Shown here one piece after another: positions 35,540 to 43,784 of a stretch of DNA of 64,000 bases. The stretch is from assembly GCA_024684375.1 (NCBI GenBank), contig JAIKWZ010000018.1, forward strand, positions 124,001 to 188,000, read 5' to 3'. The position numbers were made by a program, and so were the translations under genes. This stretch comes from Clostridiales bacterium. Lineage in GTDB: Bacteria > Bacillota > Clostridia > Christensenellales > Aristaeellaceae. The notes beneath the pieces were generated by a model, which saw only the letters and a program-made list of their open reading frames with translations, searched no databases and had not been told where the DNA came from. Numbering within the stretch: the first letter of the stretch is position 1; every line of letters starts with the position of its first letter.

Positions 35540-36646
35540 TCATTTGCCTATAATCTGCTGCATGGCGAATACGCTTTCCTCGTCAATAAGGGAAAACTTG
35601 ATCTCCACACGGCGGGAGGATTCCTTGTCCTCGGTGCCGTTGGGATAATATTTCAGGGCCGAGAAGGAACGCCCCGCAGCGGAGATCACCTTTTTGAAGG
35701 CGGCGATCTTGGCGTCTGACAGCCTGAGGGTATAGCGCATATAAGAGTCGTCCAGCACGTAGGACGCCACCGCCAGCGCGCGCTGCTGGCTCAGCTCGAG
35801 GTTGAACAAAAACGCGTCGGAACCCGTCCTGGCCGTGGAGTCCGTGTGTCCCTCGATTATGATCTCGGCCACATAGGGGCGGAACTCGTCGCTGAGCAGC
35901 ACGCTCAGGTACACGGGCAGGAACCTGTCCAGGGAACGCATGCCTTCCGCCTTGAGGTCGACCTTGCCTGAGTCGAACAGCGCCGCGCCCGGCAGAGTTA
36001 TCGCGCCGGTATCCTCGTCAACTTCCACCTGTATGTTGTTGCGTCTGAATGCTTCGGACAGTGAACGGATTATCTGAGTTTTCACGCCCAGCATCTGTTC
36101 AAGCTGAGTTTTCAGGGAAGTTATCTGGCTTTCGTACAGGGCGATCTGGTTTTCTCTCTCGGTAAGCAGCTGGGTGTAAGACTGGCTGGAGAGGAGCAGG
36201 GAATTGTACTGCCCGCTCAGATAGTCGATCTCGGACTGCTTTTGCCCTATCTGATAGTTCAGGCTGCTGACCTGCTGGGAAAGCGAGGCTGCGTTGGTCA
36301 GCGCAGCGTCTCTTTCGCTCACCGCGGCGTCTCTTTCGGTAAGCGCCGAGCTGAGATCCACCCGCAGCGCCTGATTATTGCTGCGCAGGTCGACTATCGT
36401 GGTCTTGCTGTCCTCCAGCTCTCCCTTTACGCTGTCCAGCTCATTTTCCGTGTCCTGTAAAATGAGGATGGTATGTTCAAGCTCCTGCTGGCTGGCTCTG
36501 ACCTTCTCTTCCTGCTCGTTGACGGTGAACATCATAGAGAATATGACGAATATGAAGATAAGTACCAGTACGCTCATCATATCCGAAAAGGAAAGCCAGA
36601 ACGAACCGCCGGAGTTGCCCTGTGAGGCGGTTTTAGGGCGTCTCAT
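35540..36646 (-). CDS. MotB/OmpA-family protein (ZorB-like stator subunit)
   Basis: A 368-residue membrane protein. One transmembrane helix at about residues 16-40 holds Asp22 in the FSDMM motif, the position of the ion-carrying aspartate of MotB. A coiled coil spans about 45-200. The C-terminal OmpA-like peptidoglycan-binding domain has EGHTDSTARTGSDA and LELSQQRALAVASYVL (about 263-295). The start overlaps the MotA-like gene by four bases. It should form a proton- or sodium-driven 5:2 stator with that partner. No flagellar genes are nearby. Such pairs occur in Zorya defence systems (ZorAB) and in stand-alone loci; the coiled coil is longer than in flagellar MotB. Confidence 0.9.
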   Translation of the reverse strand: MRRPKTASQGNSGGSFWLSFSDMMSVLVLIFIFVIFSMMFTVNEQEEKVRASQQELEHTILILQDTENELDSVKGELEDSKTTIVDLRSNNQALRVDLSSALTERDAAVSERDAALTNAASLSQQVSSLNYQIGQKQSEIDYLSGQYNSLLLSSQSYTQLLTERENQIALYESQITSLKTQLEQMLGVKTQIIRSLSEAFRRNNIQVEVDEDTGAITLPGAALFDSGKVDLKAEGMRSLDRFLPVYLSVLLSDEFRPYVAEIIIEGHTDSTARTGSDAFLFNLELSQQRALAVASYVLDDSYMRYTLRLSDAKIAAFKKVISAAGRSFSALKYYPNGTEDKESSRRVEIKFSLIDEESVFAMQQIIGK

Positions 36647-38019
36647 GTGTCGCCTCCGCCTTTATGCTTTGAGGCGAGATCAACCTGACGGGACGCCTTT
36701 TCCACCCGCTTGATTATTTGGGTCATGCAGCCTTCGAAATAGGCGATGCTTTCCTCCATGTCGGTGCTGAGCTGCTTGCGGGCGCTCTCAAATGCGGCCC
36801 TGAGCTCGGCGGCGGAGGAGGTAAGCGCCTGAGCGCTGCTGCTGAGCAGTCCCTGAGAATTCTCCTGGAACGCTTTGGAAGCCTTTGAGACCTCGGCGGC
36901 GGAGTTTTTGAGGCGGCTTGTCAGGTCGTTTAACGCGTCGATCGCGTCGGTCTGGGAGTTCACGACCTCCACAGAAGCCTTGCTCGTCTCACTCAGTTTG
37001 ACTAACTCCGCGTCCGCGTGCTTTATGAGCTGCTCATACTTGTCCATGAGCAGGGCCATGTCGGTCTTTATGCTGTGAATGGCGCCGGCAGAGGAAGCGA
37101 AGTCGGAAAGCGCCTCGTTGACGCGCTTAAGCGCGGTCTCCTGCTGGCGGCAGGTGGCTGCCATCGTATCGCTAAGTGTCTTAAGCTGACCCTCGAACAG
37201 GCTGTTTACGCGTTCCAGGTACGCATCCGCCACGCCCTGCATGAGCTCCTGCTGCCTCTGGGCGGTGGTGTCGGCGAAGGAGGCCAGCGGCTCCACCAGC
37301 GCCTTTATGTTTTCGGGGCTCATGGCTTTTGCCAGCTGCTTGAGAAGCGAGGTCTGCTCCTGCTGGTAAATCGCCACCTGTGTCATTGGGTCTACGGACA
37401 GTACGCCCGCGTACTTGGCCATGGCGTTGTAGAACTCGGTCAATGTGTTCTGCGCCTTGGCGTGGGCGGCTCGGGTCAGAAGCGTGAAACTAACCGAAGC
37501 GATAACGCCGAAGATACTCGTCAGAAACGCGTACTTCATGCTGGACAGCAGCGTGTTCATGGAAGCGGTGATCGTATTGGCGTTAACTGAGCTCATCTCA
37601 CTCAAAGCCAGCGACAGACCCAGCAGGGTGCCCAGAAAGCCCAGGGATACCTGTATGCCGGGCAGCGCCTCGGTGAGCTTTGCACGCCCCGGTCCGTCTA
37701 TGACCGTTTCCTCGTTTATGTAGTCCTCCACGTTGGCGGGGTTGTGGTATTCGCCGTCCGCGAAAAACAGGTTGTTAAGGTACTCGCTCCAGTGAGGCAT
37801 CAGGCTGCCGCGGCCCAGGAACCGGTCTTCCTGCCAGCTGTGGCGGGCCTTATCGCCCTGCTTTATCTGATAGATTGCCCTTTTGAGGCGCTTTGTGTTG
37901 CGTGTTACGGGCAGAATGCAGCGAAATATGCCGATCAGAAACAGCACGATGATGACCAGGTACACCACCACGCTTATGCCGCCGCCCATCCAGGAGGTGA
38001 TTTTTTGCCAGATGCTCAT
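36643..38019 (-). CDS. MotA/TolQ/ExbB-family protein with long tail (ZorA-like)
   Basis: A 458-residue proton-channel protein. Three hydrophobic regions lie at about 14-36, 121-145 (with GFLGTLLGLSLAL, the channel motif) and 165-187 (AFLTSIFGVIASVSFTLLT). The remaining 270 residues are almost wholly helical and coiled-coil in character, far beyond TolQ or ExbB and like the cytoplasmic tail of ZorA. ATG 38019 is chosen: GGAGG lies between it and the upstream in-frame ATG at 38034. It is first in a five-gene operon (stator pair, anchored protein, dusB, G1P dehydrogenase). No zorC, zorD or zorE homologue is present here. Confidence 0.9.
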   Translation of the reverse strand: MSIWQKITSWMGGGISVVVYLVIIVLFLIGIFRCILPVTRNTKRLKRAIYQIKQGDKARHSWQEDRFLGRGSLMPHWSEYLNNLFFADGEYHNPANVEDYINEETVIDGPGRAKLTEALPGIQVSLGFLGTLLGLSLALSEMSSVNANTITASMNTLLSSMKYAFLTSIFGVIASVSFTLLTRAAHAKAQNTLTEFYNAMAKYAGVLSVDPMTQVAIYQQEQTSLLKQLAKAMSPENIKALVEPLASFADTTAQRQQELMQGVADAYLERVNSLFEGQLKTLSDTMAATCRQQETALKRVNEALSDFASSAGAIHSIKTDMALLMDKYEQLIKHADAELVKLSETSKASVEVVNSQTDAIDALNDLTSRLKNSAAEVSKASKAFQENSQGLLSSSAQALTSSAAELRAAFESARKQLSTDMEESIAYFEGCMTQIIKRVEKASRQVDLASKHKGGGDT

Positions 38020-38058
38020 CGGATCCTCCGTCATTTATTTCAAAACTATTTCTCCCGC

Positions 38059-38087
38059 ATTATAACACCTGCGGGCTGTTATTGCAA
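38059..38087 (-). promoter_or_regulatory. Promoter of the MotA-like operon, with inverted repeat
   Basis: Minus strand: TTGCAA (38087-38082), 17-nt spacer, TATAAT (38064-38059). A perfect inverted repeat CCCGCA (38054-38059) / TGCGGG (38070-38075) surrounds the -10 box and could be an operator. Confidence 0.75.
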
Positions 38088-38136
38088 ATATATGACGAAA
38101 AAAATACAGTAAAAGTTCCGGGACGGGAATGAAGGG

Positions 38137-38457
38137 CTATTTTACGGCGAGCTGAGGCTCGGTCATGCCGAGCTCCCTGGCGTGAAAGGACAGCACAGAG
38201 GGGGTAAGTTCCCTGTTGAGCTCAAAAGTTGCCTTGTTGATGCGGTTATTAAGCATCGTGGACTCCTTTTCAAGCGCGCTGAGACGCGCGCTGGCTTTAG
38301 CGCTGCCCGAAGCCATGATCATAAAGGAGGTTAGAAAAAAACACGCGCAGACGAGGAGCGCCAGCAGCGGCAGGAGACTAAGCCGCGCCTTTTTGCGGGT
38401 GCGCCGGGCAGTTCCGGCCCTGCAGCTTGCTCCGTTCCCTCTGTACGTAACGCTCAT
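38137..38457 (-). CDS. FtsL/DivIC-like single-pass membrane protein
   Basis: A 106-residue protein: short basic cytoplasmic segment (GTARRTRKKARLS), one transmembrane helix (LLPLLALLVCACFFLTSFMIMAS, about residues 31-53), then a heptad-patterned extracellular helix (ARLSALEKESTMLNNRINKATFEL in part) and a short end ELGMTEPQLAV. This is the layout of FtsL/DivIC divisome proteins, though it is not in a mra/fts cluster. The start at ATG 38457 has a GGGGGG stretch 7-12 nt upstream; codons before it form no credible protein. Confidence 0.7.
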   Translation of the reverse strand: MSVTYRGNGASCRAGTARRTRKKARLSLLPLLALLVCACFFLTSFMIMASGSAKASARLSALEKESTMLNNRINKATFELNRELTPSVLSFHARELGMTEPQLAVK

Positions 38458-38649
38458 GATCGTCCCCCCAATTCTATAAACGAATAAAGTATAGCAACAG
38501 GGGATTACCGTTTTGCTAAGCGTGAGCGACAAAACGGCGAATAAGTATTTAGAGAGAATAAAGAACCAAAGTCGGTTTGAAACAAATCGTAATAATTCCG
38601 AAATAAACAACGAAGAGGGGAAGAGGTCGGACGCAAGCGAGCCGGAAGA

Positions 38650-39174
38650 TCAAAGCTCGATCCAGTACCTTTGCTCGACCTCCCCGTCGGAATTGATCAA
38701 CTCGTTTTCCAGTATCCCGCCGTTTTTGATTATGGATTTCGCGGAAGCGACGTTGGACTTGTCGCAGGTCATCAGCACGCGCTTGATGCCCAGCTTCGCG
38801 CATTCCTCAAGCGCGAGGCGTATCATTTGGGTGGCGTAGCCCTTTCTTCTTTCGCTGGGCCTGATACCGTCGCCGATATGGCCTCCCTCTCTGAGCAGAG
38901 CGTCGTTAAGGTAATGGCGGATGTTCACGGCGCCCAGCAGCCTGTCCCGCTCCTCATCCAAGAGGAAAAACACGCTGTCAGGCACCAGGCTGCTTGTCTG
39001 GGCCTTGGTTTCGAGGTGACTGAGGTAATACTCAAAATCGTGATAATCGTTTTTGAATATGACCCAAGGCGAGTGGTTCGTATGGTTGACTTCCTGGTCA
39101 TGTTTCCACTCGTCGATCATTTCGCCCAGCTGTGTCCTGTATCGTTCCGTGAGCTTTATCAGTTTAAGACCCAT
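38650..39174 (-). CDS. GNAT-family N-acetyltransferase
   Basis: A 174-residue acetyltransferase. The acetyl-CoA pyrophosphate loop is seen in RPSERRKGYATQMI near 106-119, preceded by the strand LLGAVNIRHYLN and followed by CAKLGIKRVLMTCDKSNVASAKSIIKNGG, typical of the GNAT C-terminal half (SNVASAKSIIKNGG near 141-154). The substrate is unknown; related proteins acetylate small molecules or ribosomal proteins. It follows degV by 24 nt and shares its promoter. Confidence 0.92.
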   Translation of the reverse strand: MGLKLIKLTERYRTQLGEMIDEWKHDQEVNHTNHSPWVIFKNDYHDFEYYLSHLETKAQTSSLVPDSVFFLLDEERDRLLGAVNIRHYLNDALLREGGHIGDGIRPSERRKGYATQMIRLALEECAKLGIKRVLMTCDKSNVASAKSIIKNGGILENELINSDGEVEQRYWIEL

Positions 39175-39198
39175 GCTGCGTCCTTATAAGGCGAAAAT

Positions 39199-40191
39199 TC
39201 AATTGGCAGGCTGCTGTTCGGCAAAGATATCCGCCTCGCAGCGCGCTTCGGGTTTGCCCTGGTCCCTGTCACGCTTGAGCAGATTGGGAAGATTCGGCAG
39301 ATTGATCACAGGCCTATCCTTCCTGAAATCCTCGTCGCCCATAAAGAACAGAGCCAGAGCCCCGGGACCTACGTGGGAGCCGGTCACGGGCTCGTAATCC
39401 ACCAGCATGATATCCTTCGGGGGGTGTTTTTTGTTGATGAGGCCGATAAGATACTCCGCGTCGGCAAGGCAGTCCGCGTGGGCGATGCCTATTACCTGAT
39501 CCTCGGCGTTCCTGACCAGCTTATCGTACCTGTCGGCTATCATGTCTATTGACCTGCGCCTGCCCAGCGCCTTGGCAAACGATACGATCCTGCCCTCGGT
39601 GTTGCCCTTAAGCAGGGGCTTGATGTTAAGGACCGTGCCGACCCAGGCCGCCGCGTTGGACAGCCTGCCAGTGTTCCTTAAGTGCATAAGGTCGTCTACC
39701 GTGAATACCTGGCACATTTCGGGGATGCGCCGCCGAAGCTCAGCGGCGGTCTCGGACGCGCTTTTTCCGGCGTCCCGCGCGTCAGCCGCCATCAGGGCGA
39801 AAAAACCCTCGCCCAGGGACGCGCCAAGCGTGTCCACGGTCTCTATAACGCGGCCGGGATACTTGTCCATAAGCTCGGCGGCCGCACCTGCGGATACGGA
39901 AAATGAACCGCTTATGCCAGAGGACATGCCCACATACACGACATCCTCCCCGGAAGAAACGCATTCTTCAAAGAGCTTTAAGTATCTTTCGGGCGGGACC
40001 AGTGATGTGCTGACTTTGGTCCCGGAGCGTATGGCGCCGTAAAATCCCTTTGAGTCGAATGTTTCCGTATCCGTGCATGAGTATTCATTGCCGTCGATAT
40101 AGTAGCAGAATTCCGCCACCTCAATTCCCCGCTGCTTAAGCAGCGGGGTGGGCAGATTTGCGGAAGTATCAGTGATAACCCTGAAGCTCAT
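39199..40191 (-). CDS. DegV-family fatty-acid-binding protein
   Basis: A 330-residue protein of the DegV/FakB type. The start FRVITDTSANLP (near 3-14), the STSLVPPERY segment, VYVGMSSGISGSF near 89-101 and HLRNTGRLSNAAAWVG near 164-179 are family blocks that line the fatty acid pocket in FakB. ATG 40191 is chosen: GGAG overlaps the earlier in-frame ATG at 40206. FakB proteins present exogenous fatty acids to the kinase FakA, which is not in the window. It has a strong own promoter. Confidence 0.93.
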   Translation of the reverse strand: MSFRVITDTSANLPTPLLKQRGIEVAEFCYYIDGNEYSCTDTETFDSKGFYGAIRSGTKVSTSLVPPERYLKLFEECVSSGEDVVYVGMSSGISGSFSVSAGAAAELMDKYPGRVIETVDTLGASLGEGFFALMAADARDAGKSASETAAELRRRIPEMCQVFTVDDLMHLRNTGRLSNAAAWVGTVLNIKPLLKGNTEGRIVSFAKALGRRRSIDMIADRYDKLVRNAEDQVIGIAHADCLADAEYLIGLINKKHPPKDIMLVDYEPVTGSHVGPGALALFFMGDEDFRKDRPVINLPNLPNLLKRDRDQGKPEARCEADIFAEQQPAN

Positions 40192-40225
40192 TAAAAAATG
40201 CTCCATTCATCTAATATTCTATATT

Positions 40226-40254
40226 ATTATACTTCAAGGGCAATATTATGTCAA
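40226..40254 (-). promoter_or_regulatory. Sigma-A promoter of degV-GNAT
   Basis: Minus strand: TTGACA (40254-40249), 17-nt spacer, TATAAT (40231-40226): a full consensus, 35 nt before the degV ATG. Confidence 0.92.
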
Positions 40255-40288
40255 TGCCGGATACTGTTATGTTTTTAGTGAGCGACGG

Positions 40289-41257
40289 TCAGGACTCTTC
40301 TATGACCAGCCGGATGCGTCCGGTATCCGTGGTGACCCTGCACACGCCGCCGTCGGTATCGGGTACGCTCACTTTGCCGGTATGGCTGCCGGCTTTGAAG
40401 CTTTTTCCGGAAAGCAGGGAGCCTGTCACGTCGCCGGTGCTGGTCTCGACCGTCATTTCCGCGGCGTCGCACTTGTCGAATCTCACGTCACCCGTGCTGC
40501 GACGGATGTCCATCGCGCCGGATGCTATAACGTTTGAGAGACTTATATTGCCGGTACTGCCCTGAGAGGAAAAACTCGTACAGCTTACGTCAGAAAAGGT
40601 AGCGCGTCCGGTGGTTACCTTTACGCTCATGCTGCCTCCGCAGTCGAGCTTGCTGACCGTGACCTTTCCGGTGGACACCTTAAGGCTGACCTCCCCGGCC
40701 TGAAGCTTCTCAAGCGTGATGTCTCCGGTACTGGTTTTGACGTTCAGTCCTTCGGAGCAGGAGGCGCGCCAGAGCACATCGCCGGTGCTGAGGGCGACGT
40801 CCGCGCCGGTAAAGCGGAAGGTCTCAGGCACCGCAATGTCGCCGGTGCCTGTCTTTACTGAAAGGGTGCCATACTCACCAGCGGGCAGATAGACTGTTAT
40901 TTTGGGAGTCTTGAACCTGAACAGCGAAATGCGTTCGTACCATTTGCGGGTGTCCTCAAGCTGTATCGAGAGGGTGGAGTCTTCGACTGTCACCCTGTGT
41001 TTCTCTTTTTCCCGCTCGAACAGTTCGACCCGGCACACGCCGTCAGGAGAGGCAGCGAACACGATATTGGCGCTTTTGGAATCGACAGAAATATTAATCA
41101 CCTGCTGGGTTATTTCATGACGGGTCGTCTCATATTTGCCGCTGTCCAGCGCGGAAAAATCCCACCCATTAAGTGACATGACTACCGCGAAACCGATAAG
41201 CCCCGCCGCCAGCAGGCATGCGCCCGCGATGATCCATTTAACGGTCATTTGTTTCAT
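40289..41257 (-). CDS. DUF4097-family beta-helical protein
   Basis: A 322-residue membrane-anchored protein: one transmembrane helix (IIAGACLLAAGLIGFAVVMSL, about residues 9-29), then about 90 residues and a long run of imperfect 20-residue repeats, each with a (S/T)TG(D/K/N) turn (VKTGTGDI, LSTGDVLW, VKTSTGDITL, VSTGKVTV, ETSTGDVT). This is the right-handed beta-helix of DUF4097/LiaX-type proteins that respond to envelope stress in some Bacillota. It overlaps the DUF1700 gene by 20 nt. An in-frame ATG at 41248 is a possible alternative start. Confidence 0.9.
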   Translation of the reverse strand: MKQMTVKWIIAGACLLAAGLIGFAVVMSLNGWDFSALDSGKYETTRHEITQQVINISVDSKSANIVFAASPDGVCRVELFEREKEKHRVTVEDSTLSIQLEDTRKWYERISLFRFKTPKITVYLPAGEYGTLSVKTGTGDIAVPETFRFTGADVALSTGDVLWRASCSEGLNVKTSTGDITLEKLQAGEVSLKVSTGKVTVSKLDCGGSMSVKVTTGRATFSDVSCTSFSSQGSTGNISLSNVIASGAMDIRRSTGDVRFDKCDAAEMTVETSTGDVTGSLLSGKSFKAGSHTGKVSVPDTDGGVCRVTTDTGRIRLVIEES

Positions 41258-41858
41258 TTTGCGTTTTCCCCTTCCCGATAAACAGTTTTTTTATGCCAAG
41301 AGTGAGTTTTTTGGCTGCCCGCAAGGCGCCGGAGCATGAAGCGCGGCAGGCGGGAAGCAGCAGGCAGAACAGTCCCGCGCACGCCGCGCCCGCGCTGATC
41401 ACTGCAAGTCCCTGCGCCGCGCCGTCCGTAAACAGGCGCAGTATGCCGACTATCGCCCCCAAAACCGCGCATGCCGCAAGTGAGATCTCGACCGCCCACA
41501 GAGAAATGATAAGCGCCCACAGCACAGCGTACAAAGACAGCATCACAGCGAAAAGCGAGATCAGCAGCGCCAGCCAAATGGGGGAGCCCAGCGCCAGCAG
41601 CGTTATTTCCAGAGCCGACAGCCGGCGTTTAGGCTTTACATGCGCCTTTACCAGCTTAGTCAAGGGGATCTCTGAGGCTGCCTGCAGGGCGATGCTGTCA
41701 GCAGAGCCCACTTCAGCCACAGCTTCGGCCTCAGTAAGCCCTTCCTCCACCCGGTCATCGATCATCTCGGCATAGAATGCCAGCCGCTCCCGAATGTCTT
41801 CATCGGGAAGCCCTGACAGCTTTTTTTTCAAAATGGACAGAAACTCGGATTTATTCAT
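41238..41858 (-). CDS. DUF1700/HAAS-domain membrane protein
   Basis: A 206-residue protein. The N-terminal HAAS helical domain (KSEFLSILKKKLSGLPDED, RLAFYAEMIDDRVEEG, AVAEVGSADSIALQ; residues 3-60) is followed by four hydrophobic helices between about 80 and 175 and a basic tail. HAAS-domain proteins are nearly always coded after a PadR regulator, and here also before DUF4097. It overlaps the PadR gene by 8 nt. A role in sensing or organising membrane stress is inferred from context only. Confidence 0.92.
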   Translation of the reverse strand: MNKSEFLSILKKKLSGLPDEDIRERLAFYAEMIDDRVEEGLTEAEAVAEVGSADSIALQAASEIPLTKLVKAHVKPKRRLSALEITLLALGSPIWLALLISLFAVMLSLYAVLWALIISLWAVEISLAACAVLGAIVGILRLFTDGAAQGLAVISAGAACAGLFCLLLPACRASCSGALRAAKKLTLGIKKLFIGKGKTQNETNDR

Positions 41859-42171
41859 TAGGACGCTCCTCTCTGACTACGAAACGGTACACGGTCAATA
41901 TTTCCTCCCAATCCCGACGGAATTCCTCTATGCGCTGTATTCCGGCAGGGGTGATATGATAGTATTTTCTCAGCCTGCCGTCGTGCTCCGCGCTGCGCAC
42001 GGAAAGCATTTCCGCCGTTTCCAGCCGTTTGAGAATAGTGTAAAGGGTGGATTCGGACAGTTCTATGTACGGTTTCATGTCTTTGATGATCTTGTAACCG
42101 TAAGAATCTTCGTTGCGTATGGCGGCAAGCACGCACACGTCAAGCAGCCCGCGTTTAAGCTGAATATCCAC
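41851..42171 (-). CDS. PadR-family transcriptional regulator
   Basis: A 106-residue winged-helix repressor: LKRGLLDVCVLAAIRNEDSYGYKI at residues 5-28 in sections, the recognition-helix region LSESTLYTILKRLETAEML near 38-56 and the wing GRLRKYYHITPAGI near 65-78. It lacks the long C-terminal dimer helix of larger PadR proteins, so it belongs to the short (PadR-s1/LmrR) class. AAAGGAGG precedes ATG 42171. It is expected to repress its own operon through the inverted repeat on the -10 box. Confidence 0.95.
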   Translation of the reverse strand: MDIQLKRGLLDVCVLAAIRNEDSYGYKIIKDMKPYIELSESTLYTILKRLETAEMLSVRSAEHDGRLRKYYHITPAGIQRIEEFRRDWEEILTVYRFVVREERPNE

Positions 42172-42183
42172 GAGATACCTCCT

Positions 42184-42224
42184 TTCGTGTAATACATCAT
42201 ATCACGAAGTATATACCGTGTCAA
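42184..42224 (-). promoter_or_regulatory. Promoter of the PadR operon with overlapping operator
   Basis: Minus strand: TTGACA (42224-42219), 17-nt spacer, TATGAT (42201-42196). An inverted repeat TTCGTG (42184-42189) / CACGAA (42203-42208) spans the -10 box; it is the probable PadR autoregulatory site. Confidence 0.85.
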
Positions 42225-42242
42225 GCCTAAAACTGAAAAAAC

Positions 42243-42277
42243 ACAAAAAAAGACCGCGCTTTTGTCTGCGCGGTCTT
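42243..42277 (-). terminator. Rho-independent terminator of the CotH-VTC-DUF4956 operon
   Basis: A 10-bp perfect stem (AAGACCGCGC at 42250-42259, GCGCGGTCTT at 42268-42277) with an 8-nt loop. On the minus strand it is followed by a run of T residues. It also shields the PadR promoter from read-through. Confidence 0.92.
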
Positions 42278-42291
42278 ACCGTGGAAGCAAA

Positions 42292-42951
42292 TCAGGCGGT
42301 CTCGTTGGAGTAGGACACCAGCGAAGCTTCCTTCACGCCTTCCAGCGTGAGCAGTTTGTTCAAAAACGCCTCGCTCTTTTCCACTCTGACTTCGTAGGTC
42401 AGTTCTATGCCGTTGCCGGTGATGGTTTTGTTTTTGAGGCTCTGGAAACGCAGCTTGCTCATGAGCTTCTGAGCGTTGAGCTCGCCTGCTTTGTTTACGC
42501 GCATGACGAGCAGATAGCTGTCCTCGCCTTTTCTGAGCATGGTCCTGAGCACGAAGATGATCACGGCGATGCCCACCACGCTCAGCGCAGCCAGCAGGAA
42601 CTGGCCGGCGCCCAGAAGGATGCCCATAGTCAGCGCCCAGAACATATAGCCCGTATCCAGGGGGTCCTTCACGGCGGTCCTGAAGCGTACGATGGACAGC
42701 GCGCCGACCATGCCCATGCTCAATGCCACGTTGTTGCGGATGCATACGACCACAGGCGCGGTGATGACAGTCATAAGGATCAGGGTAAGAGCGAAATTGT
42801 TGGAGAACATAACGCCCCGGTAGGTCTTTTTGTAGACCCAGTAGATAAACACCCCCACGACGAACGCCATGACGATGGTAAACAGCACGAGCGGTATGGA
42901 CTTGGTGCCCAGGGACTGGTTTTGGAAGATCTCCTGAATGATGGAATTCAC
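42292..42951 (-). CDS. DUF4956-family membrane protein
   Basis: A 219-residue protein with four hydrophobic helices between about 20 and 130 and the family motif MVGALSIVRFRTAVKDPLDTGYMFWAL (GALSIVRFRTAVKDP near 86-100), then a cytoplasmic ferredoxin-like domain (LLVMRVNKAGELNAQKLM, TYEVRVEKSEAFLNKLL). GTG 42951 is chosen since AAAGGGG lies 8 nt upstream; a TTG at 42969 overlaps that site. DUF4956 genes are typically next to VTC-type polymerase genes, as here; it may be the membrane channel or anchor for the polymerase product. Confidence 0.9.
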   Translation of the reverse strand: MNSIIQEIFQNQSLGTKSIPLVLFTIVMAFVVGVFIYWVYKKTYRGVMFSNNFALTLILMTVITAPVVVCIRNNVALSMGMVGALSIVRFRTAVKDPLDTGYMFWALTMGILLGAGQFLLAALSVVGIAVIIFVLRTMLRKGEDSYLLVMRVNKAGELNAQKLMSKLRFQSLKNKTITGNGIELTYEVRVEKSEAFLNKLLTLEGVKEASLVSYSNETA

Positions 42952-43067
42952 GGTGTTATCCCCTTTCAAAAATGGTTCATATAATGGTTAGCCACGGGCT
43001 AAAGGGTCGCAAATCAGGTTGTCCGCGCCTTTCAAGGCGGGCGGTGGATGCGGAAAAAGCGAAGACG

Positions 43068-43775
43068 CTATCCCAGAGGCTCGAACCTGCGGCAGAGCAC
43101 GTATTTGCTTATGGCGCAGTTTTCGGCGGGAACGCCGGCGAGCAGGTTCGCGATATGAGCAGGCAGGTAGGTGTCGAACTTGACCTCCAGGACTTCCTTG
43201 CCGTCGTCCACGGGACTCAGCGTCAGCAGGTCGGGATCGAACAGATCGATAGAGCCGGGACAGGTGGCCAGCTGCTTGTCGAAGGTGATCCGTGTGTGCT
43301 CAGCGGGGAACACGAACGCCTCGCGCACATAATCCACGAGCACTCTGGGACGCAGAAGCTTGGTACGCATCTCGACGTACATGTCCATGAGCAGCGGCTC
43401 GTCGGAACCCAGCAGTGGGGAGGGATCTCCATCGACAAGCGCGTCAGCCAGCTTCCGGTCAATGATGCAGGCGGATTTCTGTATCAGTTCGCCCGCCTTG
43501 CGCTTGCGCTCCAGGAAGATCACGCTGTCAGACATGTTATAGATGCGGATGCGGTATTTGTCCCTGTCCTGGACTCCGTCCAGCTTGTCGTAATACGCCC
43601 GGTCGTACGCGTCGTCAAAATACAGTGATCGGATAAAGTATTCGCCGTTTTTGTCAGTATGGCTGTCGTAGGCCATGACCCGCCTGAGCTTGCGCCTGAG
43701 CAGCGCCAGGTCGCCTTTGTTTATCCAGTATTTTTTTTCGTGCCGTTCCGGCAGGCGTTTGCGGTTTTCGTCCAT
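43068..43775 (-). CDS. VTC-domain polyphosphate polymerase
   Basis: A 235-residue protein of the VTC4-like triphosphate-tunnel class that makes polyphosphate from ATP. Basic and acidic tunnel residues lie in RHEKKYWIN (11-19), EYFIRSLYFDD (45-55), KYRIRIYN, IFLERKRK (about 86-93) and the C-terminal EVLEVKFDTYLP. No transmembrane segment is present, so it is cytosolic or recruited by DUF4956. AGAGGG precedes the ATG; the gene starts 9 nt after the CotH gene. Confidence 0.9.
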   Translation of the reverse strand: MDENRKRLPERHEKKYWINKGDLALLRRKLRRVMAYDSHTDKNGEYFIRSLYFDDAYDRAYYDKLDGVQDRDKYRIRIYNMSDSVIFLERKRKAGELIQKSACIIDRKLADALVDGDPSPLLGSDEPLLMDMYVEMRTKLLRPRVLVDYVREAFVFPAEHTRITFDKQLATCPGSIDLFDPDLLTLSPVDDGKEVLEVKFDTYLPAHIANLLAGVPAENCAISKYVLCRRFEPLG

Positions 43776-43784
43776 TAAAGCCCT

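Noticed and set aside
35540-38019. Complete Zorya anti-phage system
   Set aside because: Only the ZorA/ZorB-like pair is present; no SNF2-like helicase/nuclease (ZorD), ZorC or ZorE gene lies in the operon or nearby.
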